Shown: positions 60,800 through 64,000 of the stretch, piece after piece | How positions within the stretch are numbered: the first letter of the stretch is position 1 | Layout of the letters: each line of letters begins with the position of its first letter | Assembly: GCF_011397635.1 (NCBI RefSeq) | Contig: NC_064773.1 | Span: 30,947,449 to 31,011,448 of the forward strand | Direction: 5' to 3' | Origin: Epinephelus fuscoguttatus | Lineage: Eukaryota; Chordata; Actinopteri; Perciformes; Serranidae | DNA: 64,000 nt | Translations under genes and position numbers: made by a program | The notes under the pieces: model-generated | Seen by the model: the letters and a program-made list of their open reading frames with translations, nothing else | Told to the model about the DNA's origin: nothing | The model's database searches: none

Positions 60800-63700
60800 G
60801 TGCTAATATTAAATATTAAAGTGCTGACATAAATAATCCCTCTGATGGCTCACCCTGCTCAGTTTCAGTAATCCAAAATGTTATATTTAAACATTGTGGT
60901 TAGAAACACCAGGAAGTCAGCGATAAATGAGGCTCCAACACTCTTCATAGGGTGGAAAAAAATAACAGGGGCAGCCAAACATCTGAATGCAATCCAATGT
61001 GATGGCTCGGCAGCATGTGCTGCCATGTGAGACTTGTGACAGTTTTAGTCGAGACATGGAGGTGCTGCTTTAATCCTGGTAAGGTGTGAGGTTCTATATG
61101 GTGGTGTTGTAGTGGATTATACAACACTACAAGATACACTTACTTCACTAACTGTGTTTTTGCACTGTGATGGGCTAATTCCCAACTCAGACACAAATTC
61201 ATAGAGCCTAAAGTAAAGTGCTCTGACATGAAAACAGCTTACCTGGGGCTCTGTAAAACACCACAGACAGTGCTGAAACAGTTCATTAACCAATTAGCTG
61301 ATCAACAGGAAAACCAACATCAAGCCTGGAAGTCGTTTATCAAGGTTGATGATTTTGATTAATTTCACAGGGTTGAAAACATTTAAGTGTAATTTCTAAC
61401 AAGATGCTTTAGAGTGGAGTAATTTTTGTTTTCAAAATGCTCTCTCTGATTTATAAAACATAAAAAACAAGGCCAGGTCAAAACCTAGGATATGATTGGA
61501 CCGCCTTACGCTAAAGGCCTTTTACTATGAAACAGGAAGTGGTGGCTTTCACTCAGTCACTAATGTTCGCGTGTATATGGCTGTCTCCGCCAAAAACCTT
61601 CTGTAAATACCTATCAAAATAAAGAACATACATTGAGACACAGTCACATTGCAAAGGCAACTCCTTTTTGCTCGTTTTATTACCACCTGCCCCACTTCAG
61701 CCTCACTGGGTTATATACGTCCCCATGTAACTGGTGGAAGGTGTACAGCCATCGGCCATTATAAGAGGCATGTTACCCTGATAATGATAGTTTGCAAAAC
61801 GTCCTATTGCCGCTGATTAATCAGCAACCACTACTTTGGACCGTTGCTTGGACTAAACAAGCAATGCAGAGATTCCTCCTGCAGCTCTCATTACTGGATG
61901 ATTGATTAATTATTGAAAAATACACGGATTAAATTAGGGTGAAAGTTGTTGTCCAAACTAAAGTTGCTTTGATCAAACCAAACTGGGTAATTGCGTATAA
62001 CATTAAGGGCAAGTCAAGTCTATTTCTACAGCAGAAAAACTTGTCTCTTTACTATTTGTGCAACATATGCCAATCCCTGTCCTCAGAGTGATAAAGAAAA
62101 GCAGAAGCAACAGAGGAGGGGATCCCTTTTCCAGGACCAATAGACATCCCATAATTGAATGTAAAGTAGACAGAAGTACCAGGAGGACAATAAGAATTTA
62201 GAGGAACAGAAATACAGATTACAGCCAATAACAGCAATGTACTGTAGCCACAATAGAAAAAAAGAACTGCAATATACAACAAAAAAATAAAAGATAAAAG
62301 AAGTAGCATCAAAAAAAAGAATATACAACAGATGGCCTGTGTAGAAGATAATTGCTGTTTAGGCTATGTACAACCAAAACCTTCTGAATTAAGAAAACTA
62401 GTCCTGATTAAGTATCCAACCAGTTCTCCTTCCCAGGTGTATCTCACCAATCCAAATTTGCAGTGTGTGCGCACATGCACACACAAAAACAAACACCCAC
62501 ACACACACACACACACACAGCTCCTCCTCCGCAGCTCATATCAGTTTATTGTTGGCAGCATTCCTGGAGGCCTGAGTTCAACAGGTGCACGTTCACAGTG
62601 AGAACAGCAGGAGGAGCTGCTCACAATCACATTCACAGTAACACTGCTCTATTACACACATGGGAGATGACTTCACATTGCTATTTCCTTAAAGGGGCTA
62701 TTCAAACACTGGATCTGATAACACTTTGGACTATTTTGAATATCTACAGACAAACAAAACTGGGAGAGGGCCAAGGTTTTATGATTACGGTGACTGTATA
62801 TAGACCCAGACGTCGAAGGAAGCAGAAGCAAAGTCAGAGAGAACAGATAATGCTACTGAAGAGAAAAGTCAGTGTGTGAAGAGGTCTGAAGCATCCCGCG
62901 TGTGCATGGCAGCAGCTAATCCACATCATGTGCTTTGAGTCTGACATGCAGCGAGCAGCACTGATACACTGAACCTACACACTCACACTGAGCTGGGTGT
63001 GACTGCGCTCCAATAAAATGAAAAACCGCTTCCGTTGCCAAGGTTAGAGGAAACTGTATAATCAACCCCAGCTGCTGGGTGTCCCATCCTACCTGCTTAA
63101 AGGGAAACGTTGCTAGTTTTCAACCTGGGGCCTCATTACAGAGACTTTGCAAGTCTGAAATCCTATCTTATTTCAGTTTCATGTGACATTTCGGTGAAAT
63201 TTGTTGATGTTATCAAAGCAATATAAAACAGATAGTAAAGAGGGAATTATATATACAGTAAAAAGGCCCTTGAAGCAGTCTTTTTTTTTTAAATGTGTTT
63301 TTACGTGTAAGGTTACGTTAAAGGTTGTTTCATAAACTTCTATTATTGAATTTGTGCTGATTTAAAGATAATGTAATGAAAGGCTTAATGACTTTAAAAC
63401 AGTTCAGTTATTTTTTAATCTTGTAAATTTCTGTTTCCCTGGCACAGAAGGAGTAATAAATAACAACGAAACAAAGTAAATAACAATATAAAAATATCAG
63501 TATCAGCTATTGGCCAGAATTGCAAAATCGGTGATCCCTAGTTAGAATGGCATAGACCCTTTCCTAAATTTAAAGTAACTGCCAAAAATGTGTCTGCATG
63601 GTGATGATGATGAAGATGGGTAACAACAGGAACACTGAAATACAATGATTGAGAGGATACTCAAACTGTCTGATGGAGTCTTTAAATTTAAATGGTTAAT

Positions 63701-64000
63701 TTAAATAAATAATTTAATGAAAAACAATTGGTTCAATCAAATAATTGATGAGAACACTTAGTAACAGGTGGGGTTTCCTCTCCTCCATCGACACAATTAG
63801 TGTCTTCGACCTCTCCTTGCTAAAACTGAACACCTGTCTTTTTTCTTCCATCATAACAAGCTAGCTAGTCACAAGTGAGAGCTGTTGATATTATAGCTTG
63901 TCCATCTTCAGATGCCTAGTGGTACATTTTAATCATAGATACAGGTATGACAGGAGGAGTGCTGACTGAAGAATCCATGATGTAGGACACACACTCAGCA
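60800..64000. other. Probable tmpo intron or upstream DNA
   Basis: No clear further tmpo exon was found. 63480-63540 resembles the interior of the hAT-like MITE at 26550-26880 (GGCCA..., TGATCCCTA end). 63095-63130 (TTAAAGGGAAACGTTGC) looks like the left end of a TTAA-type MITE whose partner end was not located. Confidence 0.35.
62498..62519. repeat. CA microsatellite
   Basis: Eleven CA units. Confidence 0.85.

Noticed and set aside
63760-63850. Possible further tmpo exon on the minus strand (frame ...FSFSKERSKTLIVSMEERK)
   Set aside because: An acceptor-like ACAG is present but no proper GT donor at the other end and no similarity to LAP2 could be recognised.

Overview
The window is vertebrate nuclear DNA, almost certainly from a ray-finned (teleost) fish and probably a percomorph. 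The genes are split by GT-AG introns, the intergenic DNA is AT-rich with CA/TG microsatellites and many small DNA transposons (Tc1, hAT-like, TTAA-type and PIF/Harbinger-like MITEs), and the kisspeptin gene is the fish Kiss2 type. No prokaryotic features, CRISPR arrays, tRNA/rRNA genes or viral genes were seen.

Four protein-coding genes are supported. (1) kiss2, plus strand, about 1.8-4.1 kb: two coding exons for a 125-residue neuropeptide precursor carrying the amidated decapeptide FNFNPFGLRF. (2) ldhb, minus strand, about 18.1-5.3 kb: seven coding exons that join exactly into a 334-residue L-lactate dehydrogenase B. There is a probable GC-rich non-coding first exon near 17.8-18.1 kb. A second possible first exon at 12.24 kb would add a short basic N-terminal extension in frame. 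(3) slc25a3, minus strand, about 49.45-38.75 kb: mitochondrial phosphate carrier of 356 residues, with two alternative copies of exon 3 (3A and 3B). (4) tmpo/LAP2, minus strand, from 59.95 kb (and beyond the right edge) down to about 53.1 kb: the last eight recognisable coding exons of an inner-nuclear-membrane lamina-associated polypeptide. The LEM-domain exons are not visible and should lie beyond 64 kb.

Layout: 0-1.7 kb no gene seen; kiss2; a tail-to-tail gap of about 1.3 kb; ldhb with repeat-rich introns; 18.1-38.7 kb a gene-poor stretch filled with transposon remains and tandem repeats (Tc1 at 22.8-24.2 kb, a nested Tc1 at 33.7-36.2 kb, LINE remnants near 29 and 31.2 kb); slc25a3; a 3.6 kb spacer with a retroposed insert, a perfect 22-bp hairpin and a MITE; tmpo. 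The genes do not form a functional operon. tmpo and slc25a3 lie side by side in human 12q23, and LDHB is in human 12p12, so the arrangement is a conserved fish synteny block.

Most noteworthy are the in-frame alternative first exon of ldhb, a 200-bp element present twice at 199/200 identity on either side of slc25a3 exon 6, the unusually similar exon 3A/3B pair, the perfect hairpin at 50.36 kb, and several MITEs whose target-site duplications can be read directly. All exon joins were made by eye from splice consensus, reading phase and family knowledge; no alignment or transcript data were available.
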